Part shown: positions 8,485-18,675 of the stretch, piece by piece | Numbering within the stretch: the first letter of the stretch is position 1 | Layout of the letters: every line of letters begins with the position of its first letter | Assembly: GCA_017794925.1 (NCBI GenBank) | Contig: CP051238.1 | Location: 2,496,179 to 2,560,178, forward strand | DNA length: 64,000 nucleotides | DNA from: Aestuariibacter sp. | GTDB lineage: Bacteria > Pseudomonadota > Gammaproteobacteria > Enterobacterales > Alteromonadaceae | Reading direction: 5' to 3' | Program-made: the position numbers and the translations under genes | The notes under the pieces: generated by a model | Databases searched by the model: none | The model's input: only the letters and a program-made list of their open reading frames with translations | What the model was told of the DNA's origin: nothing

Positions 8485-9423
8485 ATGACAGACAAATTTT
8501 ACCTCGACGAGGCCATTGCCGATTTGCATTCAATTTTAGATATGGTGCGCTGGGCGGTGAGTCGGTTTAACGATGCGGATTTGTTTTTTGGACACGGTAC
8601 CGACAATGCCTGGGACGAAGCGGTAAATCTGGTCTTTCAGGCACTGCATTTACCACATGGCCTGACACAGCAAACCGGTGATGGTTTGTTTGCTGCTCGC
8701 TTAACGCAAAGCGAACGAAGTAAAGTTGCAGAGCTGGTTATTCAGCGTGTACAAACTCGCTTGCCGTTGCCGTACATCACCAATGAGGCATGGTTCTGTG
8801 GTTTGCCATTTTATGTCGATGAGCGGGTCTTAATTCCGCGCTCGCCTTTTGCTGAGCTGATCGAAGATAAATTCAGTCAGTGGCTAAGTGAGCCGCCGTC
8901 GAGAGTGCTTGATTTGTGTACTGGTGGTGGTTGTATTGCCATTGCGATGGCCTATGCGTTTGACGAAGCAGAAGTTGACGCAGTGGACATCAGTGAAGAC
9001 GCGTTGACTGTGGCAGAAATGAATATTCAGGAGCACGGATTATCTCACCGTGTTTTCCCGCTGTATTCTGATTTATTCACTCAGCTCGAAGGTCAGCAGT
9101 ATGATTTGATCGTATCGAATCCACCCTATGTGGATGCTGAAGATATGGCAGATTTACCGAATGAATTTCAACATGAGCCAGAACTGGCTCTCGCCGCTGG
9201 CGACGATGGTTTGGACCTGGTCGAAACCATCCTACAACAGGCCCCTCAGCACCTCACTGACCAAGGTGTATTGTTGGTCGAAGTGGGGAATTCTCTGGTG
9301 CATATGGACAGCCGCTTTCCGGGACTGGAACTGGAGTGGGTTGAGCTGGCACAAGGGGGGCACGGGATTTTTGCCGTAACCAAAGCGGCACTTGTACGAT
9401 TTAACAACAGGAATAGTGTGTAA
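8485..9423 (+). CDS. prmB: Ribosomal protein L3 glutamine methyltransferase
   Basis: A 312-residue SAM-dependent N5-glutamine methyltransferase acting on ribosomal protein L3. The SAM-binding motif VLDLCTGGGCIAIAMA begins near residue 140 and the catalytic NPPY (SNPPYVDAED) lies near residue 212. The order prmB-aroC behind a divergent smrB distinguishes it from the related PrmC, which normally follows prfA. Its stop codon is directly followed by the ATG of aroC, so the two are translated from one message. Confidence 0.92.
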   Translation: MTDKFYLDEAIADLHSILDMVRWAVSRFNDADLFFGHGTDNAWDEAVNLVFQALHLPHGLTQQTGDGLFAARLTQSERSKVAELVIQRVQTRLPLPYITNEAWFCGLPFYVDERVLIPRSPFAELIEDKFSQWLSEPPSRVLDLCTGGGCIAIAMAYAFDEAEVDAVDISEDALTVAEMNIQEHGLSHRVFPLYSDLFTQLEGQQYDLIVSNPPYVDAEDMADLPNEFQHEPELALAAGDDGLDLVETILQQAPQHLTDQGVLLVEVGNSLVHMDSRFPGLELEWVELAQGGHGIFAVTKAALVRFNNRNSV

Positions 9424-10527
9424 ATGGCCGGAAATACATTCGGAAAGTTTTTTACCGTTAGCACCTTTGGTGAAAGTCATGGTATTGCTTTAGGTGGCGT
9501 CGTAGATGGTTGCCCACCAGGATTAGAACTGTGTGAAGAAGATCTGCAGGTTGATTTAGACCGCAGAAAGCCGGGTACCTCGCGTTACACCACAGCCCGC
9601 CGTGAAGATGATGAAGTACAAATTCTGTCTGGTGTGTTTGAAGGTAAAACTACCGGTACCAGCATCGGTTTGCTGATCAAAAACAAAGATCAGCGTAGTC
9701 AGGATTACTCCAATATCGCCAACCGTTTCCGTCCCGGACATGCTGACTATACCTATCAGCAAAAGTACGGTATGCGTGATTACCGTGGTGGCGGCCGTTC
9801 ATCGGCACGTGAGACTGCCATTCGCGTCGCGGCGGGGGGCATTGCCAAAAAATTCCTTGAACAGGTTTATGGCATCAAGATTCATGGTTTCTTGTCGCAG
9901 TTAGGGCCTATTGGTATCGATAGCGTCGACTACGACATCATCAATACAAACCCGTTCTTCTGTCCGGATGAAAGCAAGTTAGAAGCGCTGGATGAATACA
10001 TGCGTGACCTGAAGAAATCAGGTGATTCTATTGGTGCCAAGGTGTCAGTCGTGGCTACCAACATGCCTGTGGGTCTGGGCGAGCCTGTATTTGACCGCCT
10101 TGATGCTGACATTGCTGGTGCCATGATGGGTATTAACGCAGTGAAAGGCGTGGAAGTGGGCGATGGTTTTGATGTCGTAACACAAAAAGGCAGCGAACAC
10201 CGGGATACGCTCACACCAGAAGGCTTTGAATCAAATCACTCTGGTGGCGTGTTAGGTGGGATTTCTACCGGACAGGATCTGGTAGTCCACATGGCACTCA
10301 AACCCACGTCCAGTATTTCTGTACCGGGTAAAACTATTGATATCGACGGTAATGCTATCGATATTGTAACAAAAGGTCGTCACGACCCGTGTGTGGGCAT
10401 TCGTGCAGTGCCAATTGCTGAAGCCATGCTGGCATTAGTCCTGATGGACCATTGTCTGCGTCACCGTGCGCAGAATGCTGATGTCTTAAGTCAGACCCCT
10501 GTGATCCCGGGCAACACGCTGAAGTGA
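9424..10527 (+). CDS. aroC: Chorismate synthase
   Basis: A 367-residue enzyme that makes chorismate from 5-enolpyruvylshikimate-3-phosphate with reduced FMN, the last common step to the aromatic amino acids, folate and quinones. Family signatures are present: GESHG near residue 16, [14 protein letters not shown] with the following [12 protein letters not shown] (about residues 102-130), and the late [13 protein letters not shown]. The length is typical of bacterial AroC. The start follows the prmB stop codon with no gap, and the MFS gene downstream is 22 bases away. Confidence 0.96.
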   Translation: MAGNTFGKFFTVSTFGESHGIALGGVVDGCPPGLELCEEDLQVDLDRRKPGTSRYTTARREDDEVQILSGVFEGKTTGTSIGLLIKNKDQRSQDYSNIANRFRPGHADYTYQQKYGMRDYRGGGRSSARETAIRVAAGGIAKKFLEQVYGIKIHGFLSQLGPIGIDSVDYDIINTNPFFCPDESKLEALDEYMRDLKKSGDSIGAKVSVVATNMPVGLGEPVFDRLDADIAGAMMGINAVKGVEVGDGFDVVTQKGSEHRDTLTPEGFESNHSGGVLGGISTGQDLVVHMALKPTSSISVPGKTIDIDGNAIDIVTKGRHDPCVGIRAVPIAEAMLALVLMDHCLRHRAQNADVLSQTPVIPGNTLK

Positions 10528-10549
10528 TCCCCCCACTCAAGAAACAATT

Positions 10550-11734
10550 ATGACAACGGTAAACCGCTTTACCGTTGTCGCGCTCAGCCTTACCTACGCG
10601 CTTTACTTCGGCCAACTGGGTGTCATAACCCCTTATCTGGGCGTCTTTTTAGACGGCCGGGGATTTACCTCAGCTGAAATCGGCGAACTGTTTGCTGTGA
10701 TTACCCTGGCACGGATTATCGGACCTTCTTTATGGGCGGGGATCGCCGACAAGACCGGTAAGATATTGTTTATATTACGATTAGGCTGTGCACTTACGGT
10801 GTTGAGCTTTATCGGCGTGTTTTGGGCATTTTCATTCTGGTACCTCACATTAACCATGGGACTAATGATGATGTTCTGGACCGCGGTTCTGCCTCAACTG
10901 GAAGTTTTAACACTACACACCGTAGACGGCGACTCCAAGCGTTATGGCCGGGTCCGTCTGTGGGGCAGTGTTGGATTTATTGTGCTGACTGTTATGGTTG
11001 GCCAAGCGCTGGACTTTTTTTCTACCGAAACGCCAATCTATGCGTCAATGCTGGTGCTCACCGCTTTATTCATTAGTACCCTGGCACTGAATCAGCCAGG
11101 GTCCATGCAGCGTAATCACGCGCAAAAAGGCAGTGTCTGGCTTTATTTGCGCAACAAAGTCGTGATTGTATTTCTGGTAGTAAACGGCTTATTACAAGTA
11201 AGCTTTGGTGCGTATTATGGCTTTTTTGCACTGTATATGCGGGATTTAGGCTACACGGGGATGGAAACCGGCCTGCTGATCGCATTGGGGGTGCTGGTGG
11301 AAGTGGGTATCTTTTTGATTGCACAAAAGCTCATTACCCGGTTTGGTGTGTGGCGGCTACTGATGCTGTGTTTATTGGCAACAGGGTTGCGCTGGTGGTT
11401 GCTCGGTACGCTGGCTGAATATTTCTGGCTGGTGTTTTTTAGTCAGTTCATTCATGCTCTCAGCTTTGGGTTAAATCACTCAACGTCCATGCATTTTATC
11501 CACCATTACTTTCCGTCACACATTCACGGCCGGATTCAGGCTGCGTATATCGGATTGGCTTTTGGGCTAGGTGGTGCGGTTGGCAATTATGCCGCAGGCC
11601 AGATCTGGGAGCAGGGCAGTGGGGCGTTTGATACGTTCGCTGCGGCTTCTGTATGTGCGGTTTTGGGTGGGTTACTGTTACTTTTGCTGAAACCAACCAC
11701 AATGAGTGAGCGTCATCCACTGCATCAGCAATAA
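10550..11734 (+). CDS. MFS transporter, HcaT-like
   Basis: A 394-residue inner-membrane protein with about 12 transmembrane helices. The N-terminal half carries the loop AGIADKTGK after the second helix, typical of the major facilitator superfamily, and the overall pattern (start FTVVALSLTYALYFGQLGVI, plus RYGRVRLWGSVGFI) resembles the MFS_1-like group containing E. coli HcaT, a proposed 3-phenylpropionate importer. The substrate cannot be inferred. It follows aroC by 22 bases and may be its co-transcribed partner. Confidence 0.8.
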   Translation: MTTVNRFTVVALSLTYALYFGQLGVITPYLGVFLDGRGFTSAEIGELFAVITLARIIGPSLWAGIADKTGKILFILRLGCALTVLSFIGVFWAFSFWYLTLTMGLMMMFWTAVLPQLEVLTLHTVDGDSKRYGRVRLWGSVGFIVLTVMVGQALDFFSTETPIYASMLVLTALFISTLALNQPGSMQRNHAQKGSVWLYLRNKVVIVFLVVNGLLQVSFGAYYGFFALYMRDLGYTGMETGLLIALGVLVEVGIFLIAQKLITRFGVWRLLMLCLLATGLRWWLLGTLAEYFWLVFFSQFIHALSFGLNHSTSMHFIHHYFPSHIHGRIQAAYIGLAFGLGGAVGNYAAGQIWEQGSGAFDTFAAASVCAVLGGLLLLLLKPTTMSERHPLHQQ

Positions 11735-11786
11735 ATCGTCGTAGGTTTGCTCAACACGCTTAAATGGTGATTCAGATTCTCGGCAG

Positions 11787-11808
11787 AGGGCTGCGGATGC
11801 AGCCCTTT
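11787..11808. terminator. Hairpin between convergent genes
   Basis: Stem GGGCTGC / GCAGCCC with a GGAT loop followed by TTT on the plus strand. It lies between the MFS gene and the end of spoVR and may serve both directions; the U-tract is short. Confidence 0.55.
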
Positions 11809-11824
11809 GAAATATGTCGCTGAC

Positions 11825-13348
11825 TCAGAACTTACTGTTAGTTCGCAAGCAACTGGCGAGTACTTTGGTTTCCCCATTTTCTTCTGCCTGTTCCAATTTA
11901 ACATCGAATTTCCACAAACGATGTAAGTGGCGCATGACCTCTTCTTTGCTATTGGCTAACGGGATGCCATTTTGAGGCACATATCTCAGGGTTAAAGAAC
12001 GGTCACCACGTACATCTACGTTGTAGATTTGAATGTTTGGCTCCAGGTTACTCAGATTATACTGTGCTGACAACTTCTCCCTGATCGCGTGATAGCCTTG
12101 TTCGTCGTGAATCGCCGATACGCTTACATAGGGCTTACTCTCGTCATCTTCAACGGCAAACAGCTTGAAATCACGCATTAATTTAGGTGATAAAAACTGA
12201 CTGATAAAGCTTTCGTCCTTGAAATTATGCATGGCGAAATGCACGGTATCCAGCCAGTCTTTACCCGCAATATCCGGAAACCAGTAGCGGTCCTCGTCAG
12301 TGGGTTCCTGACAAATACGCTTAATATCCATAAACATGTTAAAGCCCAATGCATAGGGATTGATGCCACTGTAATACGGGCTGTTGTACTCTGGCTGAGT
12401 GACCACGCTGGTGTGACTGTGTAAAAACTCCAGCATGAAACGGTCAGTGACCAGGCCTTCGTCATACAGTGTGTTTAATATGTGGTAGTGCCAGAAACAC
12501 GCCCAGCCTTCGTTCATCACCTGCGTTTGCTTTTGAGGGTAAAAATACTGGGACACCTTGCGTACAATTCGAACCAGCTCGCGTTGCCAGGGTTCCAGCA
12601 GCGGCGCATTCTTTTCTATAAAGTACAGCAGGTTCTCCTGAGGCTCAGGAGGAAAGCGGGGCGTTTCTTTACTGGATTCGTGTTTCACTTCGGGCAAAGT
12701 TCGCCATAGCTCGTTTACCTGAGACTGCAGGTATTTAGCGCGTTGTTTCTGGCGACTCTTTTCTTCCTGAAGTGATAGCTTTTGCGGGCGCTTGTAGCGA
12801 TCTACGCCATAGTTCATCAGCGCATGACAGGAATCAAGGGTTTGTTCGACTTCCTCATAGCCGTATTTTTGCTCACATTTGGCAATGTAGTTTTTGGCAA
12901 ACACCAGATAGTCGATAATTGAGCTGGCGTCTGTCCAGGTTTGAAACAGGTAGTTGCCCTTGAAAAATGAGTTATGTCCATAGCAGGCATGCGCCATGAC
13001 CAAGGCTTGCATGGTAATGGTGTTTTCTTCCATGAGATAGGCAATACATGGATCTGAATTAATCACGATCTCATAAGCCAGCCCCATATGGCCCCGGCGG
13101 TATTGCTGTTCCGTTTGAATAAATTTTTTGCCGAACGACCAGTGCGTGTAGTTGATTGGCATACCGATGCTGGCATAGGCGTCCATCATCTGTTCTGCCG
13201 TGATCACTTCAATTTGGTTGGGATAGGTATCAAGTCTGAAGGCTTTTGCGATACGATCTATTTCTGTCTCGTATTGCTCCAGCATATCGAAGGTCCAGTC
13301 GGGACCATCACTCAAGGGCTGTGATTTAACAGCAGTATTTGCAGCCAT
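11825..13348 (-). CDS. ycgB: SpoVR family protein (YcgB)
   Basis: A 507-residue cytoplasmic protein of the SpoVR family, recognised by PDWTFDMLEQYETEIDRIA at the start, the NEGWACFWHYHILNTL segment and HSHTSVVTQP in the middle. SpoVR is needed for spore cortex formation in Bacillus; in proteobacteria its role is unknown but linked to stationary phase and stress. The ATG overlaps the yeaH stop by one base (TAATG) behind a strong AGGAGG, so translation is coupled. It is the last gene of the prkA-yeaH-spoVR unit. Confidence 0.92.
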   Translation of the reverse strand: MAANTAVKSQPLSDGPDWTFDMLEQYETEIDRIAKAFRLDTYPNQIEVITAEQMMDAYASIGMPINYTHWSFGKKFIQTEQQYRRGHMGLAYEIVINSDPCIAYLMEENTITMQALVMAHACYGHNSFFKGNYLFQTWTDASSIIDYLVFAKNYIAKCEQKYGYEEVEQTLDSCHALMNYGVDRYKRPQKLSLQEEKSRQKQRAKYLQSQVNELWRTLPEVKHESSKETPRFPPEPQENLLYFIEKNAPLLEPWQRELVRIVRKVSQYFYPQKQTQVMNEGWACFWHYHILNTLYDEGLVTDRFMLEFLHSHTSVVTQPEYNSPYYSGINPYALGFNMFMDIKRICQEPTDEDRYWFPDIAGKDWLDTVHFAMHNFKDESFISQFLSPKLMRDFKLFAVEDDESKPYVSVSAIHDEQGYHAIREKLSAQYNLSNLEPNIQIYNVDVRGDRSLTLRYVPQNGIPLANSKEEVMRHLHRLWKFDVKLEQAEENGETKVLASCLRTNSKF

Positions 13349-14640
13349 TAACTTCCTCCTGAAGCATTCGATGTATTGTTGGTTTTATCGAACAGCTCTC
13401 TGAATACAGGATAGATATCATTTACCGAGATAATATGTTTACAAACAAAGTTGTCGCAGCTTTCTTCGACAGTTTGATATTCACGCCACAAGCTTTGATG
13501 CTGGCGCTCGGTAATTTCGATGTACGCGAAATAACGCGTCACTGGCAGTAATTTCTTAGTCAGAATTTCGCGGCACTGTGGTGAGTCGTCTGCCCAGTTG
13601 TCACCATCGGATGCCTGGGCCGCATAAATATTCCAATCGCTATCCTGATAACGTGCCTGAATGATTTCGTCCATTAACTTCAGGGCACTGGACACGATGG
13701 TTCCGCCAGTTTCCTGGGAGTAGAAGAACTCCTGTTCATCGACTTCTTTGGCTTGTGTGTGGTGGCGTATATACACCACTTCCACGTTTTCGTACGTTCG
13801 CGTTAAAAACAGATAGAGCAAAATATAAAACCGTTTTGCCATGTCCTTGGTGGCCTGGTCCATTGAGCCCGACACGTCCATTAAGCAGAACATCACTGCT
13901 TTGCTGGTAGGAACCGGCTTTTTAGCATAGTTTTTAAAGCGCAAATCGAAGGTGTCGATAAACGGAACACCGGCGATTTTTGCCTTAAGTGCAGCAATCG
14001 TTTGCTCCAGCTCCAATATGGCCATGGTGTTGTCGTGTTTGTCGTTTTTTAGCGCTTCGAGTTTTTCTTCATACTCACGAAGCTTACGGCGATCGCCGGC
14101 TGTTAACGCAATGCGGCGGGCCATTGACCCTTTCAGTGAACGAACAATATCAAGATTGCTGGGAACCCCATCGGTTTGAAAGCCTGCCCGATAGGTTTCG
14201 TACTGAACGACCTGATCAAACTGACTGTTTTTCAGGTTTGGCAGGGCCAAATCTTCAAATAACAGATCGAGGTATTCGTCCTTAGAAATAGAAAAGCTAA
14301 AGTCGTCCTGGCCTTCGCCTGAATCACTGGCGTCGCCCTGACCGCTGCCACCGCCACCTTGTTGTGGCGGCCGATCGATACGGTCGCCTGCAGTGAATTG
14401 ATCGTTGCCCGGATGTACAACTGTGCGCTTACCGCCCTTACCTGTGTGAAAAACCGGTTCGGAGATATCGCCTTTCGGTATGCTGATTTGCTCGCCTGAG
14501 TCTACGTCGGTCACCGATCGTTCACCCACAGCATCGGAAACGGCGCGTTTAATTTGTTGCTTGTAGCGTTTTAAAAAACGCTGCCGGTTAAGCGTACTCT
14601 TTCCCTTACTGTTTAACCGGCGGTCGATAAAATGTGCCAT
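13348..14640 (-). CDS. yeaH: DUF444 (YeaH/YhbH) family protein
   Basis: A 430-residue protein with a basic N-terminus ([11 protein letters not shown] then [16 protein letters not shown]) and a Gly-rich linker near residues 80-110. A C-terminal von Willebrand A-like domain carries a DVSGSM metal-site motif ([20 protein letters not shown]). DUF444 proteins occur almost always beside PrkA and SpoVR; Bacillus YhbH is a sporulation gene. The MIDAS-like motif suggests metal-dependent binding of a partner, which is inference. It starts 42 bases after prkA. Confidence 0.93.
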   Translation of the reverse strand: MAHFIDRRLNSKGKSTLNRQRFLKRYKQQIKRAVSDAVGERSVTDVDSGEQISIPKGDISEPVFHTGKGGKRTVVHPGNDQFTAGDRIDRPPQQGGGGSGQGDASDSGEGQDDFSFSISKDEYLDLLFEDLALPNLKNSQFDQVVQYETYRAGFQTDGVPSNLDIVRSLKGSMARRIALTAGDRRKLREYEEKLEALKNDKHDNTMAILELEQTIAALKAKIAGVPFIDTFDLRFKNYAKKPVPTSKAVMFCLMDVSGSMDQATKDMAKRFYILLYLFLTRTYENVEVVYIRHHTQAKEVDEQEFFYSQETGGTIVSSALKLMDEIIQARYQDSDWNIYAAQASDGDNWADDSPQCREILTKKLLPVTRYFAYIEITERQHQSLWREYQTVEESCDNFVCKHIISVNDIYPVFRELFDKTNNTSNASGGS

Positions 14641-14682
14641 ACAACCCCTTCATTCAAGCTCTACACGCGTAATGCTATTGGC

Positions 14683-16605
14683 TTAAGATGCTTTACGGAC
14701 GCGAAGGTACCATTCACATAATAAGCGTACTTGTTTTTGGGTATAGCCTTTCTCCACCATACGATTGACAAAGTCATCGTGTTTTTTCTTGTCTTCCGCA
14801 CTGCCTTTGGTGTTAAACGAAATAACGGGCAGTAGATCTTCGGTGTTAGAGAACATTTTCTTCTCAATGACCGTACGCAGTTTTTCATAGCTGGTCCAGG
14901 TTGGGTTTTTACCGCCGTTATTGGCTCTGGCGCGCAGTACAAAATTCACTATTTCGTTGCGGAAATCTTTCGGGTTACTGATACCGGCGGGCTTTTCGGT
15001 TTTCTCGAGCTCGGCGTTCAGCGAAGCCCGGTCAAATAATTGCCCGGTTTCCGGATCACGGTATTCCTGATCCTGTATCCAGAAGTCAGCATAAGTGACA
15101 TAACGGTCAAACAAGTTTTGGCCGTATTCAGAGTAGGACTCAAGGTAAGCTGTTTGAATTTCCTTGCCTATAAACTCCACGTAATGTGGGATCAGGTAGC
15201 CCTTCAGGAATTCTTTGTAGCGGTCAGCGGTTTCCTGAGGGAATTGTTCGCGCTCAATCTGACGCTCCAATACGTAGAACAGGTGTACCGGATTGGCTGC
15301 AACTTCGGTGTGGTCAAAATTAAATACCCGCGACAGGATCTTAAATGCAAATCGCGTGGACAATCCTTCCATACCTTCATCAACACCCGCATAATCACGG
15401 TATTCCTGGTAGGACTTGGCTTTCGGGTCAGTGTCTTTGAGACTTTCTCCGTCATACACCCGCATCTTTGAATAGATACTGGAATTCTCAGGGGCTTTTA
15501 ACCGTGACAGTACAATAAACTGGGCCAGGCTTTTCAATGTATCCGGAGCACATGGTGCGCCGGTCAATTCACTGTTTTCCAGTAGTTTGTTATAGATACG
15601 CATTTCTTCTGAAACACGCAAACAATAAGGCACTTTTACAATGTACACACGGTCAAGAAAAGCCTCATTGTTTTTATTGTTGCGGAACGTCTGCCATTCG
15701 GACTCGTTAGAATGCGCCAGGATCAGGCCATCAAAAGGCAATGCAGAGAAGCCTTCAGTCGGGTTGTAGTTACCTTCCTGTGTTGCCGTGAGCAGAGGGT
15801 GGAGCACTTTAATGGGTGCTTTGAACATCTCTACAAATTCCATCAGGCCCTGGTTAGCCTTACACAAAGAGCCGGAATAGCTGTATGCATCCGGATCATT
15901 CTGTGCAAACTGTTCAAGCCGGCGGATGTCGACTTTACCTACAAGCGCCGAAATATCCTGATTGTTTTCGTCACCGGGTTCCGTTTTCGCAATACCGACC
16001 TGATCCAGAATTGAAGGATAGGTTTTAACCACTTTAAATTTGGTGATATCGCCATTGAATTCATGCAGGCGCTTGCGTGCCCAGGGCGACATAATGGTTT
16101 TCAGATAGCGTTTCGATATGCCGTATTCCTGTTCCAGAATATTGCCATCTTCGTTGACATCAAACAGACAGAAAGGGTGGTCGTTTACAGGTGAACCCTG
16201 CAAGGTGTATATCGGTACTTTTTGCATGAGTTCTTTCAGGCGCTCGGCGAGTGAAGATTTACCACCACCAACCGGCCCCAGCAGATACAAAATTTGTTTC
16301 TTCTCTTCCAGACCCTGTGCAGCATGCTTCAGATAGGAAACGATTTGTTCGATGGACTCTTCCATGCCAAAGAATTCATGGAAAGCCGGATAACGCGAAA
16401 TGATACGATTTGAAAAAATACGACTTAATGCCGGGTCCGTAGACGTGTCGATCATCTCCGGTTCGCCAATAGCCTGTAATAAACGTTCAGCGGAGTTCGC
16501 ATAGGCCATCGGGTCGTTTTTACAGATGTCTAAGAACTCCTGGATTGTGAACTCTTCTTGCTTATGTTTTTCATAGCGCTCTTGGTAATGCTCGAAAATA
16601 CCCAT
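14683..16605 (-). CDS. yeaG: PrkA family serine protein kinase (YeaG)
   Basis: A 640-residue protein close in length to E. coli YeaG (644). An AAA+ core carries a Walker A motif GPVGGGKSS at residues 110-118, and the C-terminal PrkA domain spans the last 250 residues or so. The frame is open 14 codons further upstream, but the ATG at 16605 has an AGGGG seven bases before it and gives the family's usual start MGIFEHYQERYE. The family is reported to phosphorylate proteins on serine; YeaG is linked to survival of nutrient and acid stress. It heads the unit with yeaH and spoVR. I found no clear sigma-54 promoter in the 300 bases upstream. Confidence 0.94.
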   Translation of the reverse strand: MGIFEHYQERYEKHKQEEFTIQEFLDICKNDPMAYANSAERLLQAIGEPEMIDTSTDPALSRIFSNRIISRYPAFHEFFGMEESIEQIVSYLKHAAQGLEEKKQILYLLGPVGGGKSSLAERLKELMQKVPIYTLQGSPVNDHPFCLFDVNEDGNILEQEYGISKRYLKTIMSPWARKRLHEFNGDITKFKVVKTYPSILDQVGIAKTEPGDENNQDISALVGKVDIRRLEQFAQNDPDAYSYSGSLCKANQGLMEFVEMFKAPIKVLHPLLTATQEGNYNPTEGFSALPFDGLILAHSNESEWQTFRNNKNNEAFLDRVYIVKVPYCLRVSEEMRIYNKLLENSELTGAPCAPDTLKSLAQFIVLSRLKAPENSSIYSKMRVYDGESLKDTDPKAKSYQEYRDYAGVDEGMEGLSTRFAFKILSRVFNFDHTEVAANPVHLFYVLERQIEREQFPQETADRYKEFLKGYLIPHYVEFIGKEIQTAYLESYSEYGQNLFDRYVTYADFWIQDQEYRDPETGQLFDRASLNAELEKTEKPAGISNPKDFRNEIVNFVLRARANNGGKNPTWTSYEKLRTVIEKKMFSNTEDLLPVISFNTKGSAEDKKKHDDFVNRMVEKGYTQKQVRLLCEWYLRVRKAS

Positions 16606-16865
16606 AAATACCCCTGTATAAAAAACGGTCTCCCGTAGTTCCAGCATAGACCTTAAATACGAGAAAACAAAGGGGTACGATCGCTTATTTGTTGTTTATT
16701 TTTGCAACAATTTTGTTAACGAAATCATGCAGACCACGCTTTTGTTGGGCTGGTGGCAGTAAGGTTATTCGTCGATTTTAACTGATAATTTGTGAATGTT
16801 AGCAGCCATTTGTTGTGCAATCAGGGAAGATAAAGTAACGCGTTTTTTGTTAACCAAAGGACAAA

Positions 16866-16893
16866 AAAATACCCGGCAGTGGCCGGGTATTTT
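16866..16893 (-). terminator. Terminator of sodB
   Basis: A 12-bp stem (AAAATACCCGGC / GCCGGGTATTTT) with an AGTG loop, running into a T-rich tail on the minus strand 24 bases after the sodB stop codon. Confidence 0.85.
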
Positions 16894-16917
16894 CAAATAT
16901 TTACAGATAAATCAGGT

Positions 16918-17502
16918 TTATGCTGCGAAGTTTGCTGCTGCAAATTCCCAGTTTACCAGCGCCCAGAAACCTTCAAGGTACTTAGGACGAACATTGCGAT
17001 AGTCGATGTAGTAAGCGTGTTCCCACAAATCAACAGTCATCAGCGGAGTCAGGCTATCGTCAGTCAGTGGCGTAGCTGCATTGCTGGTGTTAACGATGTC
17101 CAGGCTGCCGTCAGCTGTTTTTACTAACCAGGTCCAGCTTGAACCAAAGTTGTTTACTGCTTTGTCGTTAAACGCCGCTTTAAAGTCGTCGAATGAACCC
17201 CACTTGGCTTTGATTGCATCAGCCAGTGCACCTGTTGGCTCGCCGCCGCCATTTGGGCTCAGGCTGTGCCAGTAAAACGTGTGGTTCCAGATTTGTGCCG
17301 CGTTGTTGAATACGCCGCCTTCAGAAGATTTTACAATCTCTTCAAGGCTTTTTGACGCCAGGTCAGTGCCTTCGATCAGACCGTTCAGCTTGGTCACATA
17401 AGTGGCGTGGTGTTTGCCATAGTGAAAATCAAGCGTTTCAGCTGAAATATGTGGCTCCAGAGCATCTTTTTCATAAGGTAACGCTGGTAATTCAAAAGCC
17501 AT
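16918..17502 (-). CDS. sodB: Iron superoxide dismutase
   Basis: A 194-residue cytoplasmic enzyme that converts superoxide to hydrogen peroxide and oxygen. Metal ligands are His27, His74, Asp158 and His162 ([11 protein letters not shown]), and Gln70 in the active site is the feature of the iron type. The ATG at 17502 is chosen over a frame open 22 codons upstream because GGAG precedes it and the product then starts [10 protein letters not shown] like other FeSODs. It is divergent from grxD, a neighbourhood also seen in E. coli. SodB is a classic iron-sparing target, of interest given the candidate small RNA at 6339-6424. Confidence 0.96.
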   Translation of the reverse strand: MAFELPALPYEKDALEPHISAETLDFHYGKHHATYVTKLNGLIEGTDLASKSLEEIVKSSEGGVFNNAAQIWNHTFYWHSLSPNGGGEPTGALADAIKAKWGSFDDFKAAFNDKAVNNFGSSWTWLVKTADGSLDIVNTSNAATPLTDDSLTPLMTVDLWEHAYYIDYRNVRPKYLEGFWALVNWEFAAANFAA

Positions 17503-17971
17503 TTGAGTCTCCATTTTCGTGATTGATTGTACGTAGTCTGTTGTCAGAGTAAGTATTGTGTTATGCATGGGAGTTACCCCGACTGTTTTGATATATAAGG
17601 ACGAATTTTAGTAACCCAATGACAAAATAAGGATTTTTCTATGAGTGTACTTATTTTACGGTTGATTCGCCGGTCGCGACTGCTTAGAAACATCAGACTA
17701 TATGATGATTTGAGCAATTGCCAATGTTTGTTTATATCCAACTATATTACCCTGCTGTTGCTGAAAGTGATCAATCCAAAACAGAATGGCATAGAGTGAT
17801 GTGATCTAAGGCGCTTATTAATGTTCGGTCCGGGGGCATAGGGTAGGGGGCAAAAAGGTGATAATGTAAGTGTTACGGTGCTGCAATGTGACATATTACA
17901 ATTGTTGTGGCTTGAAAAAACACAAACGATTACCATATTGGTCATTCAGATTTTGATTAAACGAGGCATTC
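17503..17971. other. Divergent promoter region of sodB and grxD
   Basis: No credible gene in this stretch; open frames here lack coding character. It must hold the sodB and grxD promoters. The + strand bases TGATTGA at 17520-17526 give UCAAUCA in the sodB leader, complementary to the loop of the candidate small RNA. Confidence 0.5.
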
Positions 17972-18319
17972 ATGGAAAACAACGGTGAACTGAGCACATT
18001 AGAGCGTATTCAACAGCAAATCGCGGAGAACCCGATTCTGTTATACATGAAAGGCTCACCAAAACTTCCCAGCTGCGGATTTTCTGCACAGGCATCTCAA
18101 GCGCTGATGTCATGTGGCGAACAATTCGCCTACGTCGACATTTTACAAAACCCCGATATTCGTGCTGAATTACCAAAATATGCCAATTGGCCAACTTTCC
18201 CACAGCTATGGGTTGAAGGCGAATTAGTCGGTGGTTGTGATATCGTGCTGGAAATGTTTCAGCAAGGCGAACTGCAAACCCTGATCAAAGAAGCTGCTGA
18301 GAAAAATAAAGCAGAATAA
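17972..18319 (+). CDS. grxD: Monothiol glutaredoxin Grx4
   Basis: A 115-residue monothiol glutaredoxin with the CGFS active site at Cys35 (KLPSCGFSAQA) and the WPTFPQLWVEGELVGGCD segment that binds glutathione. Grx4 proteins bridge a [2Fe-2S] cluster between two monomers with glutathione and pass it to target proteins, often with BolA partners. It stands beside sodB and ends in a strong intrinsic terminator. Confidence 0.95.
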   Translation: MENNGELSTLERIQQQIAENPILLYMKGSPKLPSCGFSAQASQALMSCGEQFAYVDILQNPDIRAELPKYANWPTFPQLWVEGELVGGCDIVLEMFQQGELQTLIKEAAEKNKAE

Positions 18320-18355
18320 GGGTGAATAAGTGCGTTAGCGCATAAGATTGAATTC

Positions 18356-18385
18356 AAAAAACCGGCTTAATCAGCCGGTTTTTTT
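18356..18385 (+). terminator. Terminator of grxD
   Basis: Stem AAAAAACCGGCT / AGCCGGTTTTTT with a TAATC loop and a seven-T run on the plus strand, 36 bases after the grxD stop codon. Confidence 0.88.
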
Positions 18386-18675
18386 ATAAGTGAAAACTGC
18401 GTATTTTTTATACGTTTTTCACGTAAAAACACATGCTTTTTACCCTGCCTAATATCTTATAGACAAGTCGTATTTAGCGATCCTCCATCACAATAAAATA
18501 TATTTTTATTTTGCTATTTTTTGTTTGTTTTCTAGTGGTTTAGCGACTATAACGCAAGGGCTATTTCGGATCCACGAGATGGTGTTGAAGGTTAAATTTA
18601 TAGATAAAAGGCCGGTGATTTTTGCACTGCAAATGTCACCTCAAAAATGGCCATACAAAAAACCGGGAAACCATT

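Noticed and set aside
16606..16865. Sigma-54 promoter before prkA
   Set aside because: No TGGCAC-N5-TTGCA-like sequence was found on the minus strand in this stretch.
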